Below are positions 1 to 8,284 of a stretch of 35,832 nucleotides of DNA, piece after piece. This DNA comes from DAOPXV01 sp035352535 (GTDB lineage Bacteria; Muiribacteriota; UBA9980). Numbering within the stretch: position 1 is the stretch's first letter; each line of letters starts with the position of its first letter. Both the position numbers and the translations under genes were made by a program. The notes beneath the pieces are model-generated. The model was given only the letters and a program-made list of their open reading frames with translations. It was not told the DNA's origin and made no database searches. The stretch covers positions 1 through 35,832 of the forward strand of contig CAZJFS010000033.1 of the NCBI GenBank assembly GCA_964545075.1. Direction: 5' to 3'.

Positions 1-319
1 TTAAAGGATGCAGCGCCGAGTCTATACATATTATTTTATAATTTTTTCTGTATTTTTTCAGGTCGGCGATATCATGATCGAGAGAAGGCCCGGAGCCGAC
101 GACGACGCATTCAGTGTTTGAATATTTTTGAGTATCCCTGAGAAGGGTGTCGACGTTTTTATGTTTTTTTAAAAGGTGCTTGTTAGAGGAACAATTTTCC
201 ATCCATACGTTTACGTTCTTTTCGATATCGGCCTTGTTGTATTCATAGATCTCTTTCATGTAATGAAACTCGGATTGCCTGGTAATATTTAGTTCTGAAG
301 TTATCGACAGTTCCTGCAT
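1..319 (-). CDS. DUF115/MAF-type glycosyltransferase, N-terminal part (runs off left edge)
   Basis: The reading frame starts at ATG 319-317 and stays open to base 1, giving 106 codons of the N-terminus; the rest lies outside the window. A GGTGG ribosome site lies just upstream. After a charged helical stretch of about 70 residues comes the motif CVVVGSGPSLD (residues 71-81), followed by a second strand KIICIDSAL (about 95-103). This Rossmann-like pattern is characteristic of the DUF115/MAF_flag10 family (motility-associated glycosyltransferases that modify flagellin, and the related archaeal MptE pterin enzymes). A role in adding a sugar to a surface protein or glycan is inferred from the family; no flagellar gene is visible here. 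It is transcribed divergently from ssb. Confidence 0.7.
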   Translation of the reverse strand, partial: MQELSITSELNITRQSEFHYMKEIYEYNKADIEKNVNVWMENCSSNKHLLKKHKNVDTLLRDTQKYSNTECVVVGSGPSLDHDIADLKKYRKNYKIICIDSALHPL

Positions 320-336
320 TTGATACCACCCTGAAT

Positions 337-365
337 ATTATAGATTTAATGATCGCGTTTGAAAA
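337..365 (-). promoter_or_regulatory. Probable promoter of the DUF115 gene
   Basis: On the minus strand a perfect TATAAT (342-337) lies 17 bp from TTTTCA (365-360), a 4/6 match to the -35 consensus. Predicted transcription would start near 330, leaving a leader of about ten bases that still contains the GGTGG site. Confidence 0.45.
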
Positions 366-674
366 ATAAAAGGTTTCTCCCCAAATTATCCGGAATAAAG
401 CATACGTTCAATTTCATCGTCAAAGCTGACCGTTATAATTTTGTTTTAAATTTCAAGGTTCCGATAAAATGAAAAAAATCATCGTTCCAACCCGGACGCG
501 CTTTTTATGAGAGGACGTGCGGCATTTCTTAAAGCGGCATATAATGTTTTAAATTTTATCAGATATATAATATAATGTCAATAATTTTATGTACCGTATA
601 TAGACAAACCTCGCCATCTCTCAATGACCAAAGATAACTTTCGGCCGCCGCCTATTTATTTTTCGTTTTTTTTA

Positions 675-683
675 TGTTATAAT
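675..683 (+). promoter_or_regulatory. Extended -10 promoter of the ssb operon
   Basis: TATAAT at 678-683 is preceded by TG at 675-676, an extended -10 element. The expected -35 position (655-660) is poor (TTTATT), which extended -10 promoters tolerate. Transcription would start near 690, about 33 nt before the ATG, and the GGAGG at 711-715 lies inside that leader. Confidence 0.55.
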
Positions 684-722
684 GGCCACACCAGAACACA
701 ATACTTTTTCGGAGGCTAACAA

Positions 723-1205
723 ATGGCATCATCTTTAAATAAAGTCCAGCTCATCGGCAGGCTCGGCCGCGACCCGGAGGTCAGATCGACCGGAACGGGA
801 AAGACGGTCACCACCATAACCGTCGCTACTTCTGAAACATACGGCCGCGACGCCGACAGAAAAGAAAAGACCGAATGGCACAAGGTCATCTTATGGGACA
901 AACTTGGCCAGATCGCCGGCAACTACCTGAAAAAAGGCCGTCAGGTCTTCATTGAAGGCAAGATCACCTATCGCGAATATATGGACAAGGAAAACATCAA
1001 GCGTTATACAACCGAAATAATCGCCCAGAACCTGGTATTTTTAGGTTCCAAGGATGAAAACGCTTCTTCCGGCGGCGGCGAACATTCGTCATATCAGTCG
1101 GGAAACAATAATAATTTCAACGCGGCCGAAGTTTCCGAACAGGACATCGACAACATATCCAAATCGATGCAGAGCATCGGAAATGACGACGACGTACCGT
1201 TCTAA
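723..1205 (+). CDS. ssb: Single-stranded DNA-binding protein SSB
   Basis: SSB coats single-stranded DNA during replication, recombination and repair. The 160-residue protein has the usual size and layout: an OB-fold over about residues 1-110 starting with the typical NKVQLIGRLGRDPE, including GRQVFIEGK, then a Gly/Ser/Asn-rich linker, then the acidic tail ending DDDVPF, the conserved peptide that docks partner proteins. The start is fixed by GGAGG at 711-715, seven bases before the ATG. It is the first gene of a four-gene operon; the next gene begins one base after its stop codon, so their translation may be coupled. The downstream genes are envelope or unknown genes rather than the rpsF/rpsR genes that often flank ssb. 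Confidence 0.97.
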   Translation: MASSLNKVQLIGRLGRDPEVRSTGTGKTVTTITVATSETYGRDADRKEKTEWHKVILWDKLGQIAGNYLKKGRQVFIEGKITYREYMDKENIKRYTTEIIAQNLVFLGSKDENASSGGGEHSSYQSGNNNNFNAAEVSEQDIDNISKSMQSIGNDDDVPF

Positions 1206-1206
1206 A

Positions 1207-1554
1207 ATGAGCCTTCGATCGATAAACGACATAGAAAATGACGTAGAAAACGAAATACTTGAAAGTTACCGGGAGCGGTTCGTCGAAAACGACGAGGAGT
1301 ACACTCTTCTCATCGAAGCGCCTAACGGCGTCGTATGCGATATGGCGTGCGGCCTGTTAGAAGATAACGATATTAAATACGTTAAAAAAGCTGACGACAC
1401 TCTCGGTATCTTCGGTTTTTCAATGCACCCGAAAATATACGTTCTCACCGAACAGTTCGAGCGCGCCGCCGATATACTCTCCGAATACGGCTTTTTTGAC
1501 GAACCCGAAGAAACTCCGGACGAAGAGGGGCCCGATGAAACCCAGAACAAATAG
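1207..1554 (+). CDS. DUF2007-like small protein (putative signal-transducing protein)
   Basis: This protein of 115 residues starts at ATG 1207, one base after the ssb stop. Longer in-frame starts inside ssb are unlikely because ssb is certain. The N-terminal 35 residues are very acidic. The central part (about 36-95) has the pattern of the DUF2007 fold: LLIEAPNGVVCDMACGLLEDNDI followed by a strand and IYVLTEQFERAADIL, i.e. a beta-alpha-beta unit with a conserved A-x-x-IL helix. The C-terminus is a Glu/Asp/Pro-rich tail. DUF2007 proteins have no established biochemical function; some have been called signal-transducing. The gene overlaps the next one by 20 nt. No signal peptide is present, so it should be cytoplasmic. 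Confidence 0.65.
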   Translation: MSLRSINDIENDVENEILESYRERFVENDEEYTLLIEAPNGVVCDMACGLLEDNDIKYVKKADDTLGIFGFSMHPKIYVLTEQFERAADILSEYGFFDEPEETPDEEGPDETQNK

Positions 1555-3679
1555 ACACGTTTCCAACGCATCACATCGCGCTATCGCGCGATTTTTTTTT
1601 AAGCCGCGCGTTTTTTCACTCTTTTTGAAATCGGTTATAACTTCCGCTCTAACCGCATTCATATTATCGGCGCTCTTTCCGGCATACCTTTCAGGCGCCT
1701 GCCTCGCCTCGCCCAAAACTGAAAACAGCCGCACGTGCGAAGTAAAGCTTAATTATTCCGTCATAAGAGACGTCGAAGCAGCGGCGATCATCGACGCTTC
1801 AAGCCCGCCGGCCGAAGGCGGCGAAGGGGCCTTGTTTACTATCCGCAGAAATCAGGTGCTTTTACGTGATTTCATCGCCGCGCCCGACTTTATATTGGTC
1901 TGCGGAAACTTCGGCGCCCGCCTGATCCCAACGACCGGAAACTCAGGCCCGGCCGAAACCGGACTTTCAAAATTCAGAAAAATTCTAGGCGCGCTTTCCT
2001 CAAAAAATTTCTTCGGCGCCACCATAAATTCAGCGTGCCTTACTGAAAATTCGCTTTATCTGGGAACTTCGGGCGGCGATATCATCGAAGCCGATGAAAA
2101 TTCAGCGCGGCTCATTTCGATAATTCGCTCCAAAGGACGCTTTTCAATAAACAAACTTAAAAAACACGAAGGCGCGCTTTACATAATGACCGAAGGCGGC
2201 GGGCTATATATATATTACAAAAACAGAATATATTGCGTTTCAGCAGCCTCGCACGGGGCAATTTCGGATAATGTCCGATGCGTCGAATTTTTCAAAACGT
2301 CGCGCTTCGAGTTCGCCGCCATCGGAACGGACGCCGGGCTTTCAATATTTAAAATAAACGACGCGGCCAAAAACGATCTCGAACATGTCTTTTCATACCG
2401 AACGCCGTCGGCCGTAGAAACGTCGGCGATATTCCACGAAAAAATTTATTTCGGGGGCGTTTTCGGGCTCGACTCCGCCGCCGTTAATTACCCGGGCACA
2501 TGCGAAGTTTCAGCGGTCATTAAAAATATATACGTCGCGTCTATCGAGGCGGTCGCGCCCCGGCTCGTCATCGCCACCAAGGCTTCAGGCGTCTATTCGC
2601 TCGATGAAACCGCGGCGGAACCTTCAAAATTAATACCATCCTCCGTATTCAATAACATCTACATGAAACAGGCGCGCATCTCCCGCGTAAAAGCTTCAGG
2701 CGAAACGCTTTTTTTCATGCATGAAAATGGAATATTCAAATATCATAATAAACTTGCCGACGACATCCCGGTCGCTGGCGCCGGATTTTCCGACAAGATC
2801 TCATGCATCGCCGCCATCGGCCGGACGCGTTTTTTCGGGACCTTCACCTCCGGCGTTTTTACCGAACGCGACGGCGCGTTATCGGAGCTTGAGCTCGCCG
2901 GACCCCAGAAGCTTTCATCCGCCCACATCAATTCGCTCGCCGAATTTAACGGCTCGCTTTTGATCGGCACTTCAGGCGGCCTCGATATCTACGATCCGCT
3001 ATCCCGGACCCTGACCCAGCCGTCCGGGCCGCTTTCGAACGCGCATATAAACGCCGTTTATCCGTCGAACGGCCGCGCTTTCATAGGAACGTCCGACGGC
3101 ATAGCCGTATTGAAGGCGGACCGGAGCGTCGAAACGATAAAGCTCGATCCCGACCGCATAGACAGACACGTTTACTCGCTATATTACGACGAAACCGCCG
3201 GACGGCTTTACTTTGGAACTTACAGAGGGTTCGGCGAAATGATCTATCCGGGCGGCTCGCTGAAAGTTCATCTGATGATAAATTCGGATATCGCGGATAA
3301 CTGGGTCACCGCGATAAAGCCTTTTCTGGACAAGCTCGTCATCGGAACATACGACAAGGGGATATGCCTGTTCGATAAAAGAAGCGGAAAATTCGAAAAC
3401 GCCCCCGGGAAAAACCTGCTTCCTTCGAAAATGGTCAACGCCAACGCGATAACCGTCATAAAAGATCATATATTCGTCGGAACTTACAACGGCGGCCTGG
3501 CCGTTATCAAAACCGGCGGCTCCCCGCCACGATGGACCGCAAGACATTTCAACCAGCGCAACGGATTTTCCGGCGACATGGTGACGGCTATAACGTTATG
3601 CGGAAGCGAGATAGTCTTCGGGACCTTCTCCGGCGTTTCATCCATAGCGGCCGATTCCATAAATCTTTTATTCAGGTAA
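1535..3679 (+). CDS. Exported beta-propeller repeat protein (two-component-regulator-propeller type)
   Basis: The start chosen is ATG 1535, placed behind GAGGGG at 1525-1530; it gives 714 residues and overlaps the preceding gene by 20 nt. A basic N-terminus and a hydrophobic segment around residues 28-50 indicate export or membrane anchoring. From about residue 170 the protein carries repeats built around G-T-x-x-x-G, for example YLGTSGGD (near 174), LIGTSGGLDIYD (near 475), FIGTSDGIAV (near 515), YFGTYRGFG (near 559), VIGTYDKGICLFD (near 601), FVGTYNGGLAV (near 646) and VFGTFSGV (near 694). The C-terminal ones recur every 40-48 residues, the period of propeller blades of the Reg_prop type. 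Such propellers often serve as periplasmic sensors, but no kinase or other effector domain is fused here. Its function is unknown; the operon suggests pairing with the transpeptidase-like protein encoded 5 nt downstream. Confidence 0.72.
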   Translation: MKPRTNRHVSNASHRAIARFFFKPRVFSLFLKSVITSALTAFILSALFPAYLSGACLASPKTENSRTCEVKLNYSVIRDVEAAAIIDASSPPAEGGEGALFTIRRNQVLLRDFIAAPDFILVCGNFGARLIPTTGNSGPAETGLSKFRKILGALSSKNFFGATINSACLTENSLYLGTSGGDIIEADENSARLISIIRSKGRFSINKLKKHEGALYIMTEGGGLYIYYKNRIYCVSAASHGAISDNVRCVEFFKTSRFEFAAIGTDAGLSIFKINDAAKNDLEHVFSYRTPSAVETSAIFHEKIYFGGVFGLDSAAVNYPGTCEVSAVIKNIYVASIEAVAPRLVIATKASGVYSLDETAAEPSKLIPSSVFNNIYMKQARISRVKASGETLFFMHENGIFKYHNKLADDIPVAGAGFSDKISCIAAIGRTRFFGTFTSGVFTERDGALSELELAGPQKLSSAHINSLAEFNGSLLIGTSGGLDIYDPLSRTLTQPSGPLSNAHINAVYPSNGRAFIGTSDGIAVLKADRSVETIKLDPDRIDRHVYSLYYDETAGRLYFGTYRGFGEMIYPGGSLKVHLMINSDIADNWVTAIKPFLDKLVIGTYDKGICLFDKRSGKFENAPGKNLLPSKMVNANAITVIKDHIFVGTYNGGLAVIKTGGSPPRWTARHFNQRNGFSGDMVTAITLCGSEIVFGTFSGVSSIAADSINLLFR

Positions 3680-3684
3680 AAATT

Positions 3685-4767
3685 ATGAAGAACTCTTTCA
3701 ATAAAATGCAAAAAATATTAGCCGCGGCTGTTTTTCGCGCCATTTATTTTATCGCCGCCGCGATATTTTTTATTTCGCTCCTCTTCATTTCCGACTCATT
3801 CGCGGCTAACGAAAAAAGCGCCGGAAATTTGCTTGAAAAAGCCCGCTCACGCAATACTTCACGAAAGCCATACAGTGCCAAAAACCTGTCCAGCGAAGAG
3901 ATCGAACTCGCTGATAAAATTTCAAAGGAGTTCGACAAGCTTGCCTCCGGCGAATTTCAAGGGCGCGATATCTTTTTCGCGGTGTGTTCGGCCAGGGACT
4001 CGAAATTGATCTTCGCCAGCGACGAAAAATTTTATAAAGATAAAGCGATATCGCCGGGTTCCCTGATAAAAATAATAAGCGCCGGAATTCTGCTTGAAGA
4101 GCCGGAATTTTCGCCCGCCAGGCTCGAATTTTGCGGCGACAAGACGGATATCGGCGGCATCAGGTTCACCTGCTCCTATAAAGGCGGGCACGGAAACGTC
4201 GATCTGGAAACGGCCGTTTCACGCTCATGCAATCTCTACTTCCAAAAATCCATGCGCGCCGTCGCCCGCAAAAAATTCGCGGGAACCCTTAAAGATCTGG
4301 GTATCATAAACGACAAGGACGCCGCGAACATCCTGGCCGCGCCGGACTATCTTTACTATCAGGCGGTAATCGGCGACGCTCTCGTTTACACCACCGCCGA
4401 AAAGCTTTTAAAATTAATGCGCGCCATCGCGGTCAATTTTTCAACGCACGAACCTTTTTATGGCGCCAGGCCATTTAGTTATGAAAACTGCCAGAAAATA
4501 AACGGTTATTTAAGAAAAACCGTTGAATCCGGCACGGCCGCGGCAAAACTTTCCGGATTCGATTGCGCCGGAAAAACCGGCTCGCCGGTTTTGACGGTTG
4601 AAATAGGCAATAACAAAAGGGTCGTAACGACCAGCGCCGTATTTTTAGGATACACGCCTTACATAGAACCGGAATATTGTTTTTTCGCTTACTGCGCAAG
4701 GGGAATGGGCGGCGCCGAGGCCGCGGATATAGCCGGGCATTTCATTGATTTTATCAATTCCAGATAA
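3685..4767 (+). CDS. Exported minimal penicillin-binding-type transpeptidase-like protein
   Basis: The start ATG 3685 lies 5 nt after the upstream stop and precedes a hydrophobic segment (about residues 10-38) ending in SFAANEK, a signal peptide or anchor. The 360-residue protein shows the three active-site motifs of penicillin-interacting serine enzymes in order: S126-L-I-K129 (SxxK) within ISPGSLIKI, S181-C-N183 (SxN) within SRSCNLYF, and K297-T-G299 within CAGKTGSP. The order and the SRSCNLYF helix resemble class B penicillin-binding proteins, but the large N-terminal dimerisation domain is missing and the protein is about half the usual length. It could be a peptidoglycan transpeptidase, a DD-carboxypeptidase or a non-enzymatic relative; the motif set favours an active serine acyl enzyme. 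Family assignment is good, the reaction is inferred. Confidence 0.75.
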   Translation: MKNSFNKMQKILAAAVFRAIYFIAAAIFFISLLFISDSFAANEKSAGNLLEKARSRNTSRKPYSAKNLSSEEIELADKISKEFDKLASGEFQGRDIFFAVCSARDSKLIFASDEKFYKDKAISPGSLIKIISAGILLEEPEFSPARLEFCGDKTDIGGIRFTCSYKGGHGNVDLETAVSRSCNLYFQKSMRAVARKKFAGTLKDLGIINDKDAANILAAPDYLYYQAVIGDALVYTTAEKLLKLMRAIAVNFSTHEPFYGARPFSYENCQKINGYLRKTVESGTAAAKLSGFDCAGKTGSPVLTVEIGNNKRVVTTSAVFLGYTPYIEPEYCFFAYCARGMGGAEAADIAGHFIDFINSR

Positions 4768-4841
4768 TCTCATACGTCATATCAGCCATTGGTTCGATAG
4801 CGGAAATATAGCGCTCCCGCACATCCGGACAAAATAATTTC

Positions 4842-4870
4842 TTGACTTTTATCCTCCAAAATTATATATT
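4842..4870 (+). promoter_or_regulatory. Promoter of the Hsp20-like gene
   Basis: TTGACT (4842-4847) and TATATT (4865-4870) are separated by 17 bp, a good sigma-70 match. Transcription would start near 4877, leaving a leader of about 45 nt with AAAGGATG in front of the ATG at 4922. No heat-shock operator (CIRCE-type inverted repeat) is visible. Confidence 0.55.
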
Positions 4871-4921
4871 TGATTATAAAATGCTAACCTAACTAATAAA
4901 AAAGAAAAAGGATGATTCCAA

Positions 4922-5548
4922 ATGAAAAAAATAATATTTCTAATCACTTTAGCTGCTCTATTGCTTGTCTTTTCGCAGGCCGGCGCCGCTGAAAAAACTA
5001 AAAAGGAAACCGCTGGAACGAAAAAAACGGTCAAAACATCAACCAAAGCGAACGCAGATATAACAGCCGATGAAAAAGAAGCCGATGAAATTACCACGGA
5101 TGTAAAGGCTGACGAAACTGATGACGCATCCGGCGCGAAGACAGCGGAAGTTAAAACGGAAGAAAAAAAGAAGGATCTTTATTTTTCGATGAGCACGAAA
5201 AGCCGCGTCGAAACTGAAAAAGAAAACCGCCTGAAGGAAAAGCTCTTTCTCGAAAAAATATCCAATAAATATTTCAAGATTTACGAGGACGAGGATAATT
5301 ACACCGTCATCGCGAAACTTCCATATCCCGAAAGCGACACGGACTATAAATTTAATTTTAAAAACGAAAACCTGCTGATAATAAATTTTAAAAGCAAGAA
5401 AAATCCAGAAAAAGAAGCGATAAGATATGAAATTACGCTTCCCAAACCGACCGAAATGGAAGCGCGCAAGCTTTTGACAAACGACGGCCTCGAACTTGTC
5501 ATTCCAATCGATTTTTTCTATGAAGAACGCAATGCCAGAAATAAATAG
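4922..5548 (+). CDS. Exported protein with an alpha-crystallin (Hsp20)-like domain
   Basis: The 208-residue protein starts with a clear Sec signal peptide (MKKIIFLITLAALLLVF..., cleavage expected near residue 22 after QAGA). Residues 23-90 are a low-complexity Lys/Thr/Glu/Asp linker. Residues 117-196 match the alpha-crystallin pattern of small heat-shock proteins: YFKIYEDEDNYTVIAKLPYP (like the usual DIYETDDEYVVKADLPG), then FKNENLLIINF, then YEITLPKP and finally NDGLELVIPI. Small heat-shock proteins hold unfolding proteins; those characterised are mostly cytoplasmic, so an exported one would act on envelope proteins. This is inference from sequence pattern without a search. It has its own promoter and no close operon partner. 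The usual C-terminal I-x-I tail motif is not seen. Confidence 0.68.
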   Translation: MKKIIFLITLAALLLVFSQAGAAEKTKKETAGTKKTVKTSTKANADITADEKEADEITTDVKADETDDASGAKTAEVKTEEKKKDLYFSMSTKSRVETEKENRLKEKLFLEKISNKYFKIYEDEDNYTVIAKLPYPESDTDYKFNFKNENLLIINFKSKKNPEKEAIRYEITLPKPTEMEARKLLTNDGLELVIPIDFFYEERNARNK

Positions 5549-5652
5549 CTCCGAATCGGACACGCGCCAAACGTCGAAACCATAACAAACCCTGAACGCC
5601 GTGCAAATTATAAGTTACGGCCAGAACTCAAAACAAAAGGAACCAAATAAAA

Positions 5653-6615
5653 ATGATGTTTTTAAAAGCCTTCCAAAAATATATACGCACCATTGCGCTA
5701 TCGCTCGTGCCGATCCTTTTTTTATCGGCCGCTGGCGTCTTATTCAGCTCGACCCTGTCGCTCGCCGCTGAAAAAAAAGTGTTGACGACATTTTTCCCGC
5801 TCTATATACACGCTCTCAATATCGCGGGCGATAAGGCAAAAATAGACGTGCTCCTCCAGCCTGGCATGGGAATTCACGATTTCAAACCGAAACCGTCTGA
5901 CATGAAAAAAGTCGCAAGCGCCGACATCATTATCGTTAACGGCGCCGGGCTCGATGATTTCGTCAAATCGCTTATTGAAAGCTCCGGAAACACTGCCGCC
6001 AAAGTGATAGATTCATCCAAAACCATAAATCTCATATGTGGAACGGCAACATGCGGCCATGACCATGAAAACGAACCTCACTCGCACGGCGAAATATCCG
6101 ATCCGCACACGTGGGCTTCCGTTAAAAACGCAATAATACAGGTCAAAAACATAACCGATGCATTCATCGATTCAGACAAAGAAAATTCATCGTTTTATTT
6201 AAAAAATTCACAAGAATATATTAAAAAACTCGAAGAAATAGATAAAATGGCATCTGAAAAACTGGCCGAATTCAAAGGCAGAAAGTTCATTACTTACCAT
6301 GGCCCTTTTTCTTATTTTGCTAAAGATTACGGGTTGATACAATCTTCAATTGCCGACATGACAGGAAATGCTCCAGCGCCTTCGAAACTAAAAGAAACTT
6401 ACGACTCGATAAAAAAAGAAAACATCAGATTCATCGTTTCCGAGCCGGCATACCAGGACCGTGAAACCAAAACCATTACCGAAGAATTAAAACTCCAGGT
6501 CGTCGAACTCGACCCGATAGAATCATACAATCAGAGTTTGGAAATTAAAAGCTATTTCACTGATAAAATGAAAGAAAATATCGAAAAAATAGCCGCTGCG
6601 TTTAAATTAAAATAA
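5653..6615 (+). CDS. Zinc/manganese ABC transporter substrate-binding protein (ZnuA/TroA family)
   Basis: This periplasmic binding protein captures divalent metal and hands it to the ABC permease encoded downstream. The 320-residue length is typical. A signal segment covers about residues 12-39. The four family ligands can be placed: H75 (in GMGIHDFKP), H152 (DPHTW), H216 (TYHGPFSYF) and D287 (ELDPI). A Cys/His-rich loop, CGHDHENEPHSHGE (residues 134-147), sits between the first two, as in ZnuA proteins, and favours zinc, although manganese cannot be excluded. Start: ATG 5653 behind AAAAGGAACC; an ATG one codon later is equally possible. About 107 nt separate it from the ATPase gene. Confidence 0.92.
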   Translation: MMFLKAFQKYIRTIALSLVPILFLSAAGVLFSSTLSLAAEKKVLTTFFPLYIHALNIAGDKAKIDVLLQPGMGIHDFKPKPSDMKKVASADIIIVNGAGLDDFVKSLIESSGNTAAKVIDSSKTINLICGTATCGHDHENEPHSHGEISDPHTWASVKNAIIQVKNITDAFIDSDKENSSFYLKNSQEYIKKLEEIDKMASEKLAEFKGRKFITYHGPFSYFAKDYGLIQSSIADMTGNAPAPSKLKETYDSIKKENIRFIVSEPAYQDRETKTITEELKLQVVELDPIESYNQSLEIKSYFTDKMKENIEKIAAAFKLK

Positions 6616-6722
6616 CTTCACTATAAAGCGATTTCAACACACGCTTACAAGGGTGTCGCAAACATTTTTAAAATAACTTTGTTGAGATGCTTTAATGTTC
6701 ACAACAATCGAAAGGGACCCAA

Positions 6723-7460
6723 ATGTCAGAAACCCAAAGGCTTATCCAGGTTAAAAATATCTCATTTAAATCCGGAAAGGTCAGCATCCTGGAAAACATA
6801 ACATTCAATATTAATTACGGCTCCTTCGTAGCATTGATAGGCCCGAACGGCGCCGGTAAAAGCACGCTTATCAAGATAATGCTCGGCCTCTTAAAACAAA
6901 CTGAAGGCGAGATACTGTATGAAGGGCTCACCCCCGAAACGGTCAACCGCAGCCATCACCTTCTCGGCTACGTTCCACAGAATTTTTCGCTGGACAGGAC
7001 GCTTCCGATAACTCTGGACGAATTTTTCAGGTTCACCTGCAAAATAAAAAAAGAAGAAGAATTTGACGCTATGCTCAAAATGCTAAATCTTTTTCATCTC
7101 AAGAAAAACATGATGGGAAACCTTTCCGGCGGCGAAATTCAGAGGGCGCTCATCGCGTACAACCTTATTCACAACCATGAAATAATATTTCTGGATGAAC
7201 CTACTTCCGCGATTGATATCGAAGGCGAAACGCTGATCTATTCGCTTTTAAAAGACATCAATGAAAGACTCGGAAAAACAGTAATAATAATATCGCACGA
7301 TATCGATACGGTATTAAAAAATGTGGACACCGTGATCTGTCTTAACAAGACGCTTCACTGCATGGGATGCCCGCATGAGATCATATCGGGCGGACTCATC
7401 AACGAACTATTTGAAAGTAAACGAGGTTTTTATAAACATGGGAGCTGTCACCATAAGTAG
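6723..7460 (+). CDS. Zinc/manganese ABC transporter ATP-binding protein (ZnuC-like)
   Basis: The 245-residue nucleotide-binding subunit powers metal import. It shows Walker A GPNGAGKST (residues 40-48), the Q-loop in VPQNF, the signature LSGGE (134-138), Walker B IIFLDEP (154-160) and the switch histidine in SHDID (192). The C-terminus is rich in Cys and His (CMGCPHE and HGSCHHK), an addition that could sense or bind the metal; that is inference. Start: ATG 6723 behind AAAGGGA. It overlaps the permease gene by 23 nt, consistent with one transport complex. Confidence 0.93.
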   Translation: MSETQRLIQVKNISFKSGKVSILENITFNINYGSFVALIGPNGAGKSTLIKIMLGLLKQTEGEILYEGLTPETVNRSHHLLGYVPQNFSLDRTLPITLDEFFRFTCKIKKEEEFDAMLKMLNLFHLKKNMMGNLSGGEIQRALIAYNLIHNHEIIFLDEPTSAIDIEGETLIYSLLKDINERLGKTVIIISHDIDTVLKNVDTVICLNKTLHCMGCPHEIISGGLINELFESKRGFYKHGSCHHK

Positions 7461-8274
7461 TATCCTTGAAATGCTCGCGATGCCTTTTGTCATAAAGGCA
7501 TTTATCTGCGGCACGCTCATAGGCGCCATCTGCGCCTGGCTTGGAATTTTTGTAACACTTAATAAAATGGCGTTTTTCAGTGAGTCAATCTCACATGCTT
7601 CGATAACAGGCATCGCCATTTCCATATGGCTCAGTTTCGATCCATCAATATTTCTGATATTTTTCAGTGTTTTTATGGCGGGAGTGATCGCATTCGTCTC
7701 GCAGAGCTCTTTTTCTTCAAAGGACAGCGTCATCGGAATAATTCATTCGGCGACCATAGCCATCGGCATTATTCTGCTGAGTTTTTTAAAAGGCGGCAAT
7801 ACCGACCTTTCACGATATCTTTTCGGCGATATCATGGCGATTCGTCAGCTTGATATAATCATTTGCGTCGCGCTTTTTATAGCTACCGTCATCTATCTTC
7901 TGATTTTCGGAAAAACTCATGTCCTCACGTGCCTGCTGAGCGATTTTTCAGTGCTTGAAGGAATATCCACGCCTAAATACGATTTTATGCTCATGATAGT
8001 GCTTTCGCTGATAATAGCCGTAAGCGTCAAGATCGTAGGCGCCATTCTTGTAACCGCGCTTCTGATAATTCCTTCAAACGCCGCAAAAAACATAACTACA
8101 AGTTTTAAAAAGTTCTCGATGTTATCCATCAAATTCGGAATATTGGGAGCCGTTCTCGGAATTTTCATGTCGGTAGTTCTCGACCTTCCGACCGGGCCTT
8201 CGATAATAGTCGTCAACGCATTGTTCTATTTTATCACTCTTGGCCTCAGAAATTATCTGCGTTTCTCGTTTTAA
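7438..8274 (+). CDS. Zinc/manganese ABC transporter permease (ZnuB/MntB family, ABC-3)
   Basis: This is the integral inner-membrane subunit of the metal importer, 278 residues with about eight hydrophobic segments spread along its length. Family landmarks include a first helix with GTLIGAICAWLGIFVTLNKMAFFSESISHAS, in which the FFSESISHAS loop matches the conserved F-x-G/S-D/E-x-x-x-H-A region, and later ILVTALLIIPSNAAK near the cytoplasmic coupling helix. The start ATG 7438 overlaps the ATPase gene by 23 nt, with GAGG at 7423-7426 as the likely ribosome site; an upstream in-frame start at 7375 would lie deep in the ATPase gene and is less likely. Confidence 0.9.
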   Translation: MGAVTISSILEMLAMPFVIKAFICGTLIGAICAWLGIFVTLNKMAFFSESISHASITGIAISIWLSFDPSIFLIFFSVFMAGVIAFVSQSSFSSKDSVIGIIHSATIAIGIILLSFLKGGNTDLSRYLFGDIMAIRQLDIIICVALFIATVIYLLIFGKTHVLTCLLSDFSVLEGISTPKYDFMLMIVLSLIIAVSVKIVGAILVTALLIIPSNAAKNITTSFKKFSMLSIKFGILGAVLGIFMSVVLDLPTGPSIIVVNALFYFITLGLRNYLRFSF

Positions 8275-8284
8275 AGGAATTTAT

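Larger units (their letters stand above)
320..722. other. Intergenic region between divergent genes; promoters only
   Basis: This stretch of about 400 bp between the DUF115 gene and ssb is AT-rich. It holds one plausible promoter at each end and several further TATAAT-like strings, as expected of AT-rich spacer. I see no tRNA, riboswitch-like fold, credible small gene or terminator in it. Confidence 0.6.

Noticed and set aside
469..510. Tiny frame MKKIIVPTRTRFL in the region before ssb, with a TATAAT upstream at 434-439
   Set aside because: Only 13 codons, weak ribosome site, and no stem-loop pair that would make it a leader peptide.
1054..1206. In-frame upstream extension of the DUF2007-like gene into ssb
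   Set aside because: It would overlap almost a third of a certain ssb gene, and ATG 1207 directly follows the ssb stop.
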